Under the pieces are notes generated by a model, which worked only from the letters and a program-made list of their open reading frames with translations, did not search any database and was not told the origin of the DNA. This document shows positions 62,644 to 64,000 of a DNA stretch of 64,000 nucleotides, one piece after another. The translations under genes were made by a program, and so were the position numbers. Position 1 is the stretch's first letter. The number at the start of each line of letters is the position of its first letter. Location of the stretch: assembly GCA_037389465.1 (NCBI GenBank), contig JAZARR010000144.1:1-64000 (forward strand), in the 5' to 3' direction. The stretch is from Baylisascaris procyonis (Eukaryota; Nematoda; Chromadorea; Rhabditida; Ascarididae).

Positions 62644-63231
62644 TCAGCGAATAACTTTCGGCCGAGTGTCGCATGGTTGGCCTGAATGGAGTCGGTGGTC
62701 TGTTGAACGCACTCTTCGCGACATTAGCCGTTCAAGAATCCTTGAAATCAGTACGCTTCTCTTAGAACTGCAGAGTGCTTGATGATGACTGATACTGCGA
62801 CAGTAATAGCACGGTCGGTGAGACGAGCAGCTCTCGGAAAAATGGCCCTTGCGCAAACAGCGAAAACAGATTTTGAGCTTCTTTGCACGGCTCTTGCGTG
62901 CTTCGACATCTTGAAAGCGAGTACATAAGGCAGCCCAATGAGGCGAATTGCAGAACGGACACGGCGGTGGTTCCTTTCTATGCGTGAGAGTTTGTTGTCG
63001 ACCCTTGCGATTTGGGCTAGTTTGAGGTTGACGCTTCTGAGTTGAAGTAAAGGCTGACGACTCTTCTATCTTTTCTTTGGTCAAAGTTGGTTCGTCACCT
63101 TTTCGTTTAGTTGAGCCGTCTTGTGACCATTTGAGTTGCTCCTGAATTCGGAGTGCTGTTTGCAGATGCGAACATAGGGATTCAACGTCCCATCCTGGAT
63201 TGCGTTCCTTTTCCTTGTATATTTCCATCAA
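62644..63231 (-). pseudogene. BEL-3 Gag C-terminal part, zinc knuckles
   Basis: Continues DUF1759 (ILMEIYKEKERNPGWDVES). A basic linker leads to three Cys/His knuckles: PFCNSPHWAALC, CFRCLRKGHFSESC and CYYCRSISHHQALC. A frameshift near 62720 separates it from the protease frame. Confidence 0.85.
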
Positions 63232-64000
63232 AATGGAATTCGGCAGCTTGCTCTCGATTATTGTCTCGAGGGGAGGATTGTTGATTTGCTCGCCCCATCT
63301 CCTTCAATTGACGTACGATCGTAAGAATTGTGTTCACATTGTCATGGAAGGAAATTCGTTCCGTTGGCTTGAGTGCTTGCAGTTGTGAATGCAGAGTGCG
63401 ACGTAGTGCGTTGAGATTGCCGTAGCGCTGCATTAATGCCTCTTTGATAACCGAATAGTTGTTCTCGTCAAACGCGTACCCGGCTACAGTTCGCGCCGCT
63501 TCACCCTCAAGGGTGCTGAGACGGTACGATAGCTCGTGTACCGTTGGAATAGGAGCTTCATCAACTGAATGTTGGAATGAAGCCCAAAACATTGGCCACA
63601 GTAACGGGTCTCCTTGGAAATGGAGTAATTCCAACTGAGGCAGTAGGAAAAATTTGGAGCGTATGTAGTTGAGGTGGTACGTGCAGGTGTGGGAGAAACA
63701 GTAGGAGAAGCACCCGTAGTAAATTCTCGCCGGAACCGGTTGGCGTGTGAACGGTAGAGTCAATATTCGTCAAATTTGCATCGACTTGGTCGAGGAGATC
63801 ACGAGCTTCCGCTACACGCGCGAAAAATCCCGTTGGATCGGTAACTGCATGATGGTAGGCTTCCTGTTCTTGTTGGTCGGCTCTGCTCAGGGCCTTCCTC
63901 CACGCTTGGTCGAGTGCAGTTATTTCGTCAACCTGGCGTTTGAGGGTGCGTGACGATAATTGGTATTTCTGACGAAGGTCGGATAAATAGGTCGACAGGT
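63182..64000 (-). pseudogene. BEL-3 Gag N-terminal part with DUF1759
   Basis: From the window edge the frame reads YLSDLRQKYQLSSRTLKRQV and a charged helical region with DPTGFFARVAEARDLLDQVD, through about 63650. The frame then changes, giving the DUF1759 core: LELLHFQGDPLLWPMFWASF, YRLSTLEGEAARTVAGYAF and ALMQRYGN. A +1 event near 63290 (after QLKEMG) moves the continuation to the ORF below. The start codon is beyond the window. Confidence 0.82.

Larger units (their letters stand above)
56600..64000 (-). mobile_element. BEL-3: BEL/Pao element with envelope-like ORF, 5' end outside window
   Basis: Reading the - strand from 64000 down: Gag, protease, RT, RNase H, integrase, DUF5641-like tail, an envelope-like region, then a stretch with a TATAAAAG motif (56695-56702) and AATAAA (56675-56680), which probably belongs to the 3' LTR. 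Its exact edges cannot be set because the 5' LTR is outside the window. Frameshifts in Gag (about 63290 and others), near 62720, between RNase H and integrase (about 60490 and 60390) and in the envelope region (about 58605 and 58250) make this copy non-autonomous. Confidence 0.88.

Overview
The window looks like nematode genomic DNA, most likely a parasitic strongylid-type worm. Supporting signs are short exons with TTTCAG-type acceptors, a nematode-style UDP-glucuronosyltransferase, several BEL/Pao LTR retrotransposons (one with an envelope-like ORF) and long gene-poor AT-rich spacers. The genus cannot be fixed from sequence alone.

Layout. 1-22552: a very large tandem array of a degenerate, A-rich 30-bp satellite, interrupted at 4614-12320 by a complete but decayed BEL/Pao element (BEL-1; LTRs 4614-5753 and 11178-12320, target-site duplication AATAG). 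The array contains later block duplications, notably two adjacent 1227-bp copies at about 17400-19850. 22553-25338: the array ends in a 138-bp piece of BEL/Pao reverse transcriptase on the + strand. It abuts an intact 882-codon Gag-protease-RT reading frame of a second family (BEL-2) on the - strand. The two RT pieces are consecutive parts of one RT placed in opposite orientation, which marks an inversion junction. 25457-30893: no recognisable gene.

30894-40418 (- strand): scattered exons of a UDP-glucuronosyltransferase carrying a nonsense codon and a 1-nt deletion in conserved blocks, so probably a pseudogene. A diverged solo LTR (about 34226-35324) and a partial LTR (about 37340-37500), both related to BEL-1, lie between its exons. 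40419-50681: mostly unexplained spacer with a few candidate micro-exons, including two CUB-like exons near 47 kb. 50682-56499 (+ strand): five exons with fully compatible splice phases encode the front of a TolB/PD40-type beta-propeller protein.

56600-64000: a third BEL/Pao element (BEL-3, - strand, 5' end outside the window) with Gag, protease-RT-RNase H, integrase and an envelope-like ORF, broken by several frameshifts. It lies directly downstream of the last visible propeller exon, in antisense. The window is therefore dominated by satellite and retroelement biology; the two host genes are separated and eroded or interrupted by the elements.
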